A DNA stretch of 64,000 nt from Haliotis asinina (Eukaryota; Mollusca; Gastropoda; Lepetellida; Haliotidae), in assembly GCF_037392515.1 (NCBI RefSeq), contig NC_090290.1, positions 57,362,753-57,426,752 on the forward strand, in the 5' to 3' direction. Positions 24,801 to 33,546 of this stretch are shown in pieces. Position 1 is the stretch's first letter. Every line of letters begins with the position of its first letter. A model generated the notes under the pieces. The model searched no databases. It had not been told where the DNA came from and saw only the letters and a program-made list of their open reading frames with translations. The translations under genes were made by a program, and so were the position numbers.

Positions 24801-26343
24801 CATATACAATGCAAGGCAATACCTTACATAAGAAATCGCGATTGCTCTCCCCCATATGTGTAGTTTAATACAGTCTGATCTAGGTCTGAATTATTACAGA
24901 AGATGTGTGAAGACGTCCTTCACCTTTCAGATAAGTGTTATGCTTGAACAAAAGTTTACTTTGAGCAATGGAATTTACGATTTGAAATATGGAATATCTT
25001 TGTACTTGAAGAATTGCATGTGAATACCATGTACCGTGACAGTCAATTATCAGTCACTGTGTATCGTTGCCGAAAATATATTGACTCAGAGTAATTGGTT
25101 ATTTCTGAGAGCATACTGAGAACTTAATAATCACAGAGAAGGTGTCAGTTAAATCAGTCAGTAGTTTCAGGGAGACAAACTCCAGTTTTCCGAGGTCTAC
25201 GACCACCTGTGAACGTTCAAATCTCATCCTCGTTAATGGGGTCCTCTCATGATCCAAACGTTCCAGGTGTACCGGATTTTATGCTTTATACCTTTCAGCG
25301 TTCCTTTTTGACTTATTATTATCTGTTGTATGTGAATATGTTATTTGAGTTGCTGAACAAGAACACGAGTTTTCATCAAACAGGTGATGCGTAATCTGTT
25401 GCTTGACAACAGTGATAGCATCTACACTGAAACGTCCCAGCCACTGCAATACAAAAGTTGTTTATCCATTTGAAAAATCGTTCCTGCTCATATATGAACA
25501 TGTTCGTCATTTCCGTCATCGCTCCTGAAACAAGGTTAAGTTGTTTTGGCCGAAGTTTTGGCTAGATTTCAGCTATGTAAATATCTGCCTGAAGTAGTCT
25601 GCCCCGGATAGATATTTGATAACAGGAACAGGTCTCCCAGCAACTGATTTTTATGGCGTACTGAAGCATGTCACACAATGCAAGCACATGTTGCCCTGTA
25701 GTGGCGCAGGATAACGAAGCTAGTTTCCCGATCACCAGGGTTAATCACTAGTAAGTGATTAATATAAAAGAGTGTATTATTCAATAGCGTATGAAATAAG
25801 GCCCGTCCGACCGCTCGAGACGGGCTCGATATCTGACGGACGGTCCAAAATTACAGCTAGCCAACCTGATGGTCTGGCTTCAGTTGTTCCATACATCTGA
25901 GTAAATTCACCACATCTTGATGTCTGTTCTGATTAAATCCATTTTGGGACTGGTAACATTTCTTTTGTAGTTTCCAGTTCTGATGTCTGGTTGGGTTTTT
26001 GGTTTTTGGCTTATTTCATACACTGGATAGTCTGTAACAGATGGAGGATTCTATATTTGTAGACATTTATTAAGGAAATGGACAAGGCCTTGTAGCTAAT
26101 TGACAAGCACTGGGTACATATATCCATTCCCTGTTTCCCGTCGTGCAGGTTCTTCACCTGCCTCACAACTATACTAAACTCACCGTCGTCCGCTAAAGGA
26201 TTGTAGCTGAATCTTAATGACCCAGTTCCTATGGCACACTGTTGTGGAAGGTGCACTCTGCTGTCAACACCGTTGTTGACGGGTCCAGACGGCTCAGCAG
26301 GAACAGTCACCAGCAGAAACAGAATTCCACAAGCAGACAACAT
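18719..26343 (-). CDS. Secreted alpha-carbonic anhydrase, seven-exon gene
   Basis: Alpha-carbonic anhydrases interconvert CO2 and bicarbonate at a zinc site; secreted molluscan forms often act in shell formation, which is only inferred here. Exons read on the minus strand: 26184-26343, 23217-23372, 21831-21997, 21374-21466, 20821-20851 (5' edge uncertain), 19351-19502, 18719-18835. Phases agree at every junction, giving about 291 residues, a normal length for a secreted form. Seen: a hydrophobic signal peptide from the first Met, SPINI, zinc histidines H138, H140 and H163 (spacing 2 and 25 residues, as H94/H96/H119 in CA II), gate Glu150 in GSEH, Thr230 in GSLTTPPC, and cysteines in ADCC and TTPPC suited to the extracellular disulphide. 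Odd points: Ala replaces the Trp after HFH, Tyr sits where shuttle His64 is expected, and about 13 residues seem missing around exon 5. Introns 2 and 6 carry minisatellites made of their own donor junctions. Family assignment is secure; the paralogue is not. Confidence 0.93.
18860..19350 (-). repeat. 32-bp minisatellite of the exon 6 donor junction (CA intron 6)
   Basis: About 14 diverged copies of a roughly 32-base unit fill nearly the whole 515-base intron. On the minus strand the unit reads like the end of exon 6 plus its donor, TATCACCCGTGACAAG|GTAA. The best copies, for example near 19010-19040, match the true junction over about 26 bases without a mismatch. Many copies keep a GT donor. 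Confidence 0.9.
19351..19502 (-). CDS. Carbonic anhydrase exon 6 (GSLTTPPC)
   Basis: The exon encodes [20 protein letters not shown], then [19 protein letters not shown] and [11 protein letters not shown]. It holds the invariant LTTPP with the active-site Thr and the second disulphide Cys. Acceptor TTTGCAG, donor GACAAG|GTAATA. The last 20-odd exon bases plus the donor recur in tandem through the following intron. Confidence 0.95.
20345..20470 (-). mobile_element. Possible tRNA-like SINE head (CA intron)
   Basis: CAAGGATTCGAACCCACGGA is the complement of a B box. The rest of the element was not matched to the other families. Confidence 0.35.
20821..20851 (-). CDS. Carbonic anhydrase exon 5 (5' boundary uncertain)
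   Basis: [10 protein letters not shown] and a split Cys codon join in frame to NKRPFSVDP of exon 6. The only frame-compatible AG makes a 31-base exon. However, the codons just upstream read FLDQ, as in the family motif NPxLDQL...IxYHG, and CA II numbering predicts about 13 more residues here. The true exon may therefore begin further 5' at a noncanonical acceptor, or the assembly may carry an indel. The donor (ACAT|GTTACC) is weak. Confidence 0.55.
21374..21466 (-). CDS. Carbonic anhydrase exon 4: third zinc histidine
   Basis: Thirty-one codons read [20 protein letters not shown] and end in LAVVGIFLE. This matches the ELHLVHWN...AVLGIFLK block of the family; the first His is the third zinc ligand. 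Acceptor CCCGTAG, donor CTGGAG|GTACGT, phase 0 at both ends. Confidence 0.94.
21831..21997 (-). CDS. Carbonic anhydrase exon 3: first two zinc histidines
   Basis: The exon encodes [11 protein letters not shown] through [14 protein letters not shown] supplies two zinc ligands and GSEHVVD the gate Glu. Usual enzymes read HFHW; here Ala follows the second His. Acceptor CATACAG, donor GCCGAG|GTAGGT, ending in phase 0. Confidence 0.95.
22206..22241 (+). repeat. G-quadruplex-prone tract (CA intron 2)
   Basis: Four G runs of five or six bases are separated by TGTGTGT, TGTGTGT and T, which fits the G4 folding rule. It lies on the non-template-like (plus) strand relative to the minus-strand gene, so the pre-mRNA carries the C-rich form. 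Confidence 0.7.
22609..22815 (-). mobile_element. tRNA-headed SINE, family A, internally expanded
   Basis: The tail GAGTGAGTGTTGTTTTACGC and head AACGCTTTAACCACCAGGCT frame a copy whose AATATTCCATCA segment is repeated about six times (22640-22725). It is about 50 bases longer than its relatives. Confidence 0.8.
22850..23216 (-). repeat. 55-bp minisatellite of the exon 2 donor junction (CA intron 2)
   Basis: Units of 54-55 bases start at the true donor. Copies of the exon end TATATAACACAG followed by GTAGGT or GTAAGT place donor-like junctions after 23163, 23108 and 23053, beyond the real one at 23217. Further copies decay toward 22850. Confidence 0.88.
23217..23372 (-). CDS. Carbonic anhydrase exon 2 (GPSHW...QSPINI)
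   Basis: This exon encodes [20 protein letters not shown] and continues through NIETSYCK to KLYNTG, matching the alpha-CA N-terminal GPxHW and QSPINI motifs. The acceptor is CCACAG and the donor ACACAG|GTAGGT. The donor junction is repeated in tandem immediately downstream in the intron, at 54-55-bp spacing. Confidence 0.93.
24510..24720 (-). mobile_element. 5S-headed SINE body fragment (CA intron 1)
   Basis: GGTGAACAGAGGCAATTTTG, the AGTCCTAGAGACTCTCATGA block and CCAAACACGG follow the same order as the copies at 42.6 and 47.5 kb. The 5S head is not recognisable here. Confidence 0.6.
26184..26343 (-). CDS. Carbonic anhydrase exon 1: start codon and signal peptide
   Basis: The chosen ATG begins [20 protein letters not shown], a classic short hydrophobic signal peptide. 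A GTG-initiated extension 12 bases upstream is open but unnecessary. The exon ends ...NPLADD plus one base at a GTGAGT donor, and the split Gly codon completes GPSHW in exon 2. A TTTCAG lies just upstream of the ATG, so a 5' UTR intron is possible. Confidence 0.88.
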
Positions 26344-26560
26344 CACTGAAATCACGAAATTTTCCAGAAAACTCCACTGAAAGTTTCACTTAGGTTTGTG
26401 TCAGTGCTCCGTTGACGTATCCTTGATGAGTCTGGTAGCTAGCCTGGGGTCAACGTCGACGTGTGTTGTGATGATGACAGTGACGTAAAACTCCCCCCGC
26501 TACAGCCCCACGACTAATGGCCTCTCGTTAGAGAACACACTGCCGATGGATTGTCACCAG

Positions 26561-26568
26561 CTTATATA
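26561..26568 (-). promoter_or_regulatory. Possible TATA box of the carbonic anhydrase gene
   Basis: Read on the minus strand this is TATATAAG, about 220 bases upstream of the chosen ATG. The distance suits a TATA box with a 190-base 5' leader. Only the motif and its position support this. Confidence 0.4.
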
Positions 26569-26569
26569 T

Positions 26570-27180
26570 CGTGAACAGCCCACAAATATGACTTTTCTTC
26601 ACAACCTGTCACAAAATGTGATTGATAACAATTCACAATGACTGATTCAATGTCGTCTGCTCTTTCTTTTAAACCTCTGCCAGTGGTGGTTATTTGAATG
26701 ATGATATCAATAGCACAGCTCGGACAAGGGGTTGGCCTGACAGTGATTAATCGAAAAACCACTGCTCGTAAACATTGCGGAAAAGCATTTTTTTTACCGC
26801 ATATCCCCCTGCAAACGCCCCAGTGTGTTGTAATAGACGTTTCTCATTACCCATTAATAATGTGTTTATTTTCAAGTTTCATGTACCCAGTGTTGAATAT
26901 CACTTTTTTGGCACTCGATGTTTCTCACAGGATGCAAAGAGACGATTACTGCCTGCTGAAATGAATGTTGCGGGTTTCCCGCTTCCGTTAAGCTACAGGC
27001 TAGAGTACAGAACTAATGAAGTCAGAGACATGACCAAACCCACAACTATAGGGATCTTGTGTGCTCAAGGATACAACTCTTTGAGCCAGTAACGGTAAAG
27101 TGAGAAATGGATGAAAATGAGATGCTGGAGCTGAGAAGTGCAAGAAAAGGGGAAAGTAGAACTAAGAAGGAGATTCCAAT
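26570..27180. other. Upstream region of the carbonic anhydrase gene
   Basis: Overlapping short plus-strand ORFs have no recognisable motif. No coding exon is supported. Confidence 0.45.
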
Positions 27181-27314
27181 GGGATGTTTGAACACAGAAA
27201 GGGGTGATATGGGATGTTTGGACACCCAAAGGGGTGATATGGGATGTTTGGACACAGAAAGGGGTGATATGGGATGTTTGAGCAAAGAAAGGGGTGATAT
27301 GGGATGTTTGGAGT
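27181..27314 (+). repeat. 30-bp tandem repeat, four and a half copies
   Basis: The unit GGGATGTTTGGACACAGAAA plus GGGGTGATAT repeats with few changes. It reads open as a ten-residue repeat on the plus strand, but no gene context supports translation. Confidence 0.9.
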
Positions 27315-28158
27315 GAGGACCGACCTAAAAGGAGTCTGTTCCAGTAACTGCAATATTGGTCTTGCCACCAGCGGGAGCTTGTCGTCACTAAAAGGCAGGT
27401 CTGTATATATCAAAGGGTCTTTTTTTAGTGCAAATACGGTTGACTTCTGTCAACGGTTATGTGAACGGTCCGCCTTCGACTGACGACAGTCAGTTCGGCA
27501 ACCCTGCACCGTAATGGGGCAGCGTTATCGTCAGTCTGAAAGATCAGTCATATCGGTATATGTTGAAGCCATGCTCCAGACATCACCCTGCATAATCTAC
27601 TTAGTATTGCATAATCTGTATGTGTTATTGATAAAATTATCATTTGGTAGAGATGCGATTGTCTTCATTGAAACTGAATACCTCACTTCTCTATATAATA
27701 TGTCGGCTCTCGCCACCATACACTTGACGGCTCTCGCCACCCTTTAGCCATGTCGTGGATTAATTTAGTAAAAGCATTTTAACATCGCGTTTTTATCGTT
27801 TGCCCAATTCATTAATAGATTGATCAATAGATTATCCGGCGACGTTTCATGAAATAAGTCATTCACGGTCTTTTAATCACGAGCAAAAATCTACGGAGCA
27901 AAAATGAACAGCAGTTTCTTATTTGACATAATTTTCGTCAAGATAAATGCTTTAAATATGCAAATAAGCCTTGCTTTTCCAATATGAAAGTAAAATTAAT
28001 TTCTACGTCAACTGGTTTGATTGATGGCCTGGGACATAAAATGTGTGAACGTCATGTAGTCGTGAGTTTTGTCACTCCACACCTGATAACACATTTAGGT
28101 GTTTGTTTTGTCAGGATGTATGTTTCTAAGTTGTTGCTTATCTTTATTTGCTTAAAAT

Positions 28159-28196
28159 GTTCGTTCGTTCGTTCGTTCGTTCGCTCACTCGCTCAT

Positions 28197-28235
<39 letters not shown>

Positions 28236-28240
28236 TGGGA
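28159..28240 (+). repeat. Compound microsatellite (GTTC)n (ATTT)n
   Basis: About six GTTC units are followed by mixed GCTC units and about eleven ATTT units. Confidence 0.95.
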
Positions 28241-28490
28241 GGTGTTAAGAGGGTTGTCTTGTTTCTTTTAAATAAGAAAATGAATTGGGAGAAGGAATGG
28301 TGTTATGGGTTAATAAGAACATTAAACTTGGCATTATTAATTCATATATCTTGATTACCGACAGATTCTACATAACCACTGGACGTCATCACACAATATC
28401 CAAGCGGCAGACACAGAATGTGTTGTTACGGTTAACAAATTGCCGTGACAAAAGGTATACATAAGATATCGAATTTGAACCTACAAAATA

Positions 28491-28622
28491 TACTGGACAA
28501 AATAAGTTAGAGATTTTGTTATTTTTTATGACTACTTTTTATATCAATGTGTCAATGAATAAATACATAATTATTCATAATTTCAAAATCTACAAACATC
28601 CACTAACTATTTTTGTCCAGTG
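28491..28622. mobile_element. 132-bp Tc1/mariner-like MITE
   Basis: Inverted ends ACTGGACAAAATAAGTTAG and CTAACTATTTTTGTCCAGT are flanked by TA on both sides (28489-28490, 28623-28624). The interior is AT-rich and non-coding. Confidence 0.8.
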
Positions 28623-29159
28623 TATAACACAGACAAGTCTAAACTATATAGAAATATAAAATAATATATTGAGCAAATATGAGCAAGTCACAATGAATCA
28701 CAATACAAATTCCTAGTACAATGCATTTGAGTCACAAGTCAAAGGTAATGGGTCATAAATATTAACAAACCAAAGCCTTGGCATTACAGTGAGATCAAAT
28801 ATACTAACTGAAGGTAGCCCTATCGCCATTGAACATATATGATACGAAATGTGACTCATAATAATTATCACCTAATCAATGATTATAGAAATGAAAAAAC
28901 AAAAAAACACAAAAAAAAAAAACACTCTTATTACAATAGTGTACACTTTCAAATTGTACACACTCATCGCATCACCGGCTCGGCTGATGTTACGCCAATG
29001 TTTTCAACTGGCCACAAACATTATACCGTATTTCTTTTAACAAGTGCCGGTCGCCGCCATGCGCCGGTACCGAAACAGTTTGCAATACAAGAAGCGCTTT
29101 ACCTGTAAATAGTAAATATGCGGGATAGAACTGGTGACCGGCGACAGATGCTTGTCGTA

Positions 29160-29301
29160 CGAGGCCATTAAGGGAATCAGCTGGTCAGGCTCACTGACTG
29201 GGTTGGTCACTGGCCATGTGTTAAAGAACGGGAATGTCTGGCCAGGCCAAGCTGTAATTATTTTCAGAAGGAATATTGTTGTGTGCGGAGTCAAGCAAAC
29301 A
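29160..29301 (+). mobile_element. Diverged SINE family B fragment
   Basis: GAGGCCATTAAGGGAATCAG, TGGTCAGGCTCACTGACTGG and AGGAATATTGTTGTGTGCGG follow family B order. It abuts the family A copy at 29302. Confidence 0.5.
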
Positions 29302-29452
29302 GTCAGTCAGTAAGTTAATGTGGTTTTACCACGCTTGTAGCAATATCACAACGGATTAGACAGGAAATAGGCTTCACACATTGTACCCATATATGTGGGG
29401 AATGGATCCCAGGAGCCCACGCTTTAACCACTAGGCACCCCACCGCCCCAGT
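29302..29452 (-). mobile_element. tRNA-headed SINE, family A
   Basis: GCTTCACACATTGTACCC, GGGGAATGGATCCCAG and GCTTTAACCACTAGGCACCC identify the family. The (GAGT)n tail is degenerate. Confidence 0.78.
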
Positions 29453-29722
29453 TAAATATCAGAGACAGACAAAAACTAAAGCCCTTGGCGAAAACTATTT
29501 AATTACTCCCACACATGAATAGAGACTTACATAACCGTATGAAGGAGTAAGCATTAACTCCGAAACGTTGTGTTCTCACATAAAGAAGTTGATATCCATA
29601 AAAATCTTCATTCTTACATAACCGTAGTTCCCTGATTGTTTACACAGCGATATGCCTCTAATAAGCGATGCGTTTGCCAGACTTTACATAGTCACACACC
29701 GGGGTGTCAAGTTGGAGACAAT

Positions 29723-29895
29723 GAGTGAGTTTAATTTTACCCCTTACTAAGTAATATTCCAGCTATATGGCAGCGGTCTGTAAATAATCGAGTCTGGACC
29801 AGACAATCCAGTGATCCATATCATGAACATCGGTCTACGCAAATGGGATACGATGACATGTGTCAACCAAATCAACGATTCTGGGCACCTCATCT
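29723..29895 (-). mobile_element. SINE family B copy
   Basis: TGAGTGAGTTTAATTTTACC, TCCAGCTATATGGCAGCGG, CTGGACCAGACAATCCAGTG and GATGACATGTGTCAACCAAA are present. It ends near the 3' edge of the MULE remnant. Confidence 0.8.
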
Positions 29896-29931
29896 CAGAG
29901 TTCAGAGTTCAATAATCATTCGTTTGTAATC

Positions 29932-30200
29932 ACTTGATCATCAGCGGGCCAACTGCGTCCAGGTACTGAAGTGTTGTTTTCTCCTGAGGTCGAAGTTGCT
30001 CCTTCAGTCGTGCAAGACGTTGTTCTTTTTCTCGATACACAGCTTTTCTGCGTGGTGGTGCTGCTCCAAATTTAATTTGGGTAAGTTTGGCTCTCTCTGG
30101 CAGTTCAACCTTCTGAATGAGTTCAATGAATCGAAAGATGTTTAGGTGGAATGGAAATGCTGTAGCGACTTGCCAGTTCTTGGGTGGAATACCTCGTGGT
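29932..30200 (-). pseudogene. C-terminal part of the MULE protein in a shifted frame
   Basis: NIFRFIELIQKVELPERAKL, the Arg-rich block PPRRKAVYREKEQRLARL and LQYLDAVGPLMIK resemble the usual tail of FLYWCH/MULE proteins (HPNIF...LQ, RRR...L, YL). It is one frame away from the main ORF, so the copy carries a frameshift near 30200 unless a sequencing indel is responsible. Confidence 0.65.
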
Positions 30201-31296
30201 TGTTGTTGGTACGCGGCCCCTGTGCTGCATGGTGATTCCACAGTCGAGGTGGGAACCTGGCATCGTCGTCCACCCACGTCGCAACGATGTAGTCGTTCAT
30301 TGCATCAGACTGTCGCACATCAGGGCACTGGGTCATGGCATCAAGCCAGGCATCTTGGACTTCACGGAGGGGAAGCAACGGCAGACCAGTAGATCGTCGT
30401 ATCCATTTGCGAACCTCTCCATCCTCTTTGCATGTAACAGCAAGTCCTAGTTCTTGAGTTTTCCGCCATATCGCTTGACAGAAATGAAAGGGACACCCCT
30501 TAACGTCAGCTTGTGGGAACACATTCTCAGCAGCTTGGATGGCAGCGAGTTCAAAGTCTGTTTGGATCACTGATGGACCTAAGGTTCGGTTCGGTGTCTC
30601 TTGAACCTTGGTTTTGAGGAGGTCGAACAGTCTGGTGTAGGTTGCTCTCTGGCGATCTGGTAGCAGTGCGTACACCAGTGGAAACATGGTGGAACCATTC
30701 CTAGCATGTATGATGTATACCTGATTCCACAGTGGAGGGCAGGAGGAGAAGGTTCCATCCAAATAGATCTTGTCCGCAGACTGCAGAGCCTCAAGAGCCT
30801 CGTCGGAACAGAAAGCTAGGATCTTGTCTTCTTCCCCGTCGACAAACAGCAGGAATCGTCTCCCATTTTGGGTCGTCGTCCATTGATCTGGGAGATCCAC
30901 ATCAGCTCTTGACCTGGGCAGTGGTGCGATGTTCTGTCGTCGATGACGGTACATGGCACTGCTGACGCTCGGGAAGGACGGCACCAAGTCGTCGTCCTGT
31001 TGGTTGATGCGGTCTTTGTAGATCTGGTGCATCGGGGTCGTCTCCTCTCGTGCTCGCTTCCTGATGGAATCAGTGAACCTCACTGCTCGATCATCAGTAG
31101 GTGGGTGGTTGTGGTCTGTTGTGTTACGGGCGTAGTCTCTGACTGTTGTACACATGCCGCTGCAGGAACGGTCGTCACACCTCCAGTCGACGGTGTCATT
31201 CTTCTTCTTGTTCTTGGCATACAGATAGCCATCCAGGAGAACTTGTTGTGCACCTTTCTGGGATAAGACATATTCCACTTGTCTCAGTCCAGCCAT
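30142..31296 (-). CDS. FLYWCH zinc-finger / MULE transposase-domain protein
   Basis: This intronless ORF of 384 codons begins MAGLRQVEYVLSQKGAQQVL. Residues about 8-65 form a FLYWCH-type finger: LDGYLYAKNKK, WRCDDRSCSGMC and TTDHNHPP supply the C2H2 set. From about residue 165 a MULE (Mutator-like) transposase fold follows, with DGTFSSCPPLWNQVYIIHA (first Asp), PSVIQTDFELAAIQ (second Asp), GCPFHFCQAIWRK and TNNNHE, where the third acidic residue is expected. The frame is then lost: about 70 bases later the next frame continues HLNIFRFIELIQK to DAVGPLMIK. The family is common in mollusc genomes as transposons or domesticated copies. No inverted repeats were identified, so either status is possible. 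The shift suggests a decayed copy. Confidence 0.85.
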   Translation of the reverse strand: MAGLRQVEYVLSQKGAQQVLLDGYLYAKNKKKNDTVDWRCDDRSCSGMCTTVRDYARNTTDHNHPPTDDRAVRFTDSIRKRAREETTPMHQIYKDRINQQDDDLVPSFPSVSSAMYRHRRQNIAPLPRSRADVDLPDQWTTTQNGRRFLLFVDGEEDKILAFCSDEALEALQSADKIYLDGTFSSCPPLWNQVYIIHARNGSTMFPLVYALLPDRQRATYTRLFDLLKTKVQETPNRTLGPSVIQTDFELAAIQAAENVFPQADVKGCPFHFCQAIWRKTQELGLAVTCKEDGEVRKWIRRSTGLPLLPLREVQDAWLDAMTQCPDVRQSDAMNDYIVATWVDDDARFPPRLWNHHAAQGPRTNNNHEVFHPRTGKSLQHFHST

Positions 31297-31299
31297 AGT

Positions 31300-32724
31300 G
31301 TAAGAGAACTATGGTCAGAATATCTTTAGTGATACATATATAGGCTGTATCAAGCACACGAGAAGGAAGTATTAGTGTTTGAGAATATATCAACATTAAA
31401 TAAGTCCTTTACTGTGTTTCCTGTTTACATTTTGAGAAGATTCAGTTGTGATAGAAGTTAAACTGTATTCAATACCAAAAGAGTAATCCCATTCAGTGAG
31501 AGAATGGAGCAGTCCACTCATTAATTAGGGGTGGCCAGCATGACCTAATTAGTTAGTTGGCTTATCTTGATTGCTATCTGGGGGTTCTGCGTTTTCGAGT
31601 TCTACGTTATGGGAGTAAACCATGTTTTTACTTAGAGACATATCAAAATTCCACGCACCTGCACCGTATCCAGACTTTAGCGTTTTAGCCCTAGTCTCTA
31701 AGAGGCTTGAAGAGCAAGATATGTAATACGATAAATTACATGGATGATTGATGTTTTCTGCATGTAATAAACCCCAAACGGATTTTTTCGGCGAACAAAT
31801 TATACACACCATTTTTGTTGTAATCTATTAATCACGTCATGAAAGTCGAATATTAAAGATAGATATCTCCATAAACAGGTGGGGTGAGCGTTATGGATTA
31901 AGTTATATGTGCAACAGAACTCCGGATAAGGGTATTTGCGTATTTTATTCAGTACTCCAATAATTCCAAATCTTTGAGAACAAAAACACGCCAGAATTAC
32001 TTAAAACCCAACAGGTCAAAAATGCCTTGCGTACTTTACTCAGTTGACTAAATTGGCTTGCGCATGATTCATCGTGACGCCCAAACTCTACAACAGCGTT
32101 AGCTAATGGTAGGTGACGCCTATATATGCATATACTATTATAGCCTTAACCACTGTCCGGGGCTTACTCTAATAGTCACATGACTTCCATGTTGAGTATT
32201 CAGAAACGGTTGCCAAATGTTTGCCAATATGACAATTACTAAAAACCTTTTGTCAGTTGAGATGCTTTTATGTTTATATATTTTGAGGAGTTAAGTACCC
32301 AACTAGAAGAAGGTTTGTGTAAAAGCACACAGTTCTTTTAACTAGTGGGAGTATACAAAATGCTAGTGACTCCTCAAAAAATGCAACAGACATGTAAGTA
32401 AATACACAGTTGCTTGAAAAATTATCTGGAGCTCTGTGTCCATCTGTGCATTTGAACCATTCCTAGAGTCGGACTCCAATGGTCGTTATTTGAGATACTT
32501 TTCTGATTCGAATCGGGTGGCGGTGTTAAAGGTCGTTGTCGTGCTGTGACTCATATTTCTGCTTCCTAAACAGGCTTTGCCACTAACGACAGTTGATGTT
32601 GATTTCGACCGAGGCTGTGTTGGGGTGAATACCATCTCATTTCTGTCATTTACCAGCCATTTATCAAGCAAGTGGTTATATTTTATGAAGATAAACGTTG
32701 CATTTTTAATGGCTTTCAGCCTGC
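31300..32724. other. No recognised gene
   Basis: This AT-rich stretch lies between the MULE ORF and the TTAA element copy. No inverted-repeat end of the MULE element was identified here. Confidence 0.5.
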
Positions 32725-33542
32725 TTGTCTGCTCATGACAATAATTATGCAATACACAGCTTCAATCATTGACGACATGCAATTTGAACTTAACATCTAT
32801 CAGGCTATACGCCATAAACAAAATAAATTGATTTACGACTCGTGCATCCGAGTCTTGTCTCTGAGACATTATGTAATTAGGCAGGTGTGATACTTGTACA
32901 TATGACATGTTTTATGTCTGTGGGTTGCAAACAAACTACATCCATTTTTCTCGGGTGACTGGTGCAAAGTCTTGTCAGTTTCAAGTCCTGCTTTGTACTT
33001 GGGAGAATGACAGTTTCCAGCCACGCAGTAGTTCGCCATCTCTACTTAGGTGATTTTTGATTGAATCGAACACAAATTCAGAGAACATGTATTTACAAAA
33101 CCCAGCATCTCTATATACATTCTTTGTGGATAAAAACCTCTTCTAGTGTATATGATTTTGTTTGACAACAGTATATGAATCCATACTGAAACGACGCATT
33201 AAGTACAATAAAAAACGGTATCCATAAAGAATCTTACTTTCTTGTGACTCCATACTTCTAAAATGCCCACCCAACAGATCATCTTTCAATACACACAACG
33301 ATCCCTCAGCATATCAGCAAATCGGAAGCCGTCGTTACCCTTGAGTGCACACCACCCGCTGTGACTGGGCTTGGTCTCCTGAGGGCTTCGTTTCGGGGGA
33401 AGTACAAAATATTGCACTTTTGAATCGCGATTGTAGGCATATAATTTTGTTTGTTTTATTACGAGCAACTATATATATTAAATGTCATGAATAAGTGATA
33501 ATTGTGTTTTAATCATAACTGATTTTTGGTTGCATGTGACCT
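32725..33542. mobile_element. Second copy of the TTAA element, left end missing
   Basis: It is similar to 50575-51294 in blocks: GCTTCAATCATTGA, the GTCTGTGGGTTGCAAACAAA block, CATACTTCTAAAATGCCCA and TGATAATTGTGTTTTAAT. It ends in GGTTGCATGTGACC, one T and TTAA (33543-33546). It carries extra sequence around 33010-33165. No matching left inverted repeat was found upstream. Confidence 0.75.
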
Positions 33543-33546
33543 TTAA

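Noticed and set aside
27065-27413. ORFs on both strands over the 30-bp repeat
   Set aside because: They are open only because the unit is ten codons long. No flanking coding signal is present.
30117-31266. Plus-strand ORFs opposite the MULE protein
   Set aside because: They are shadows of the minus-strand coding frame.
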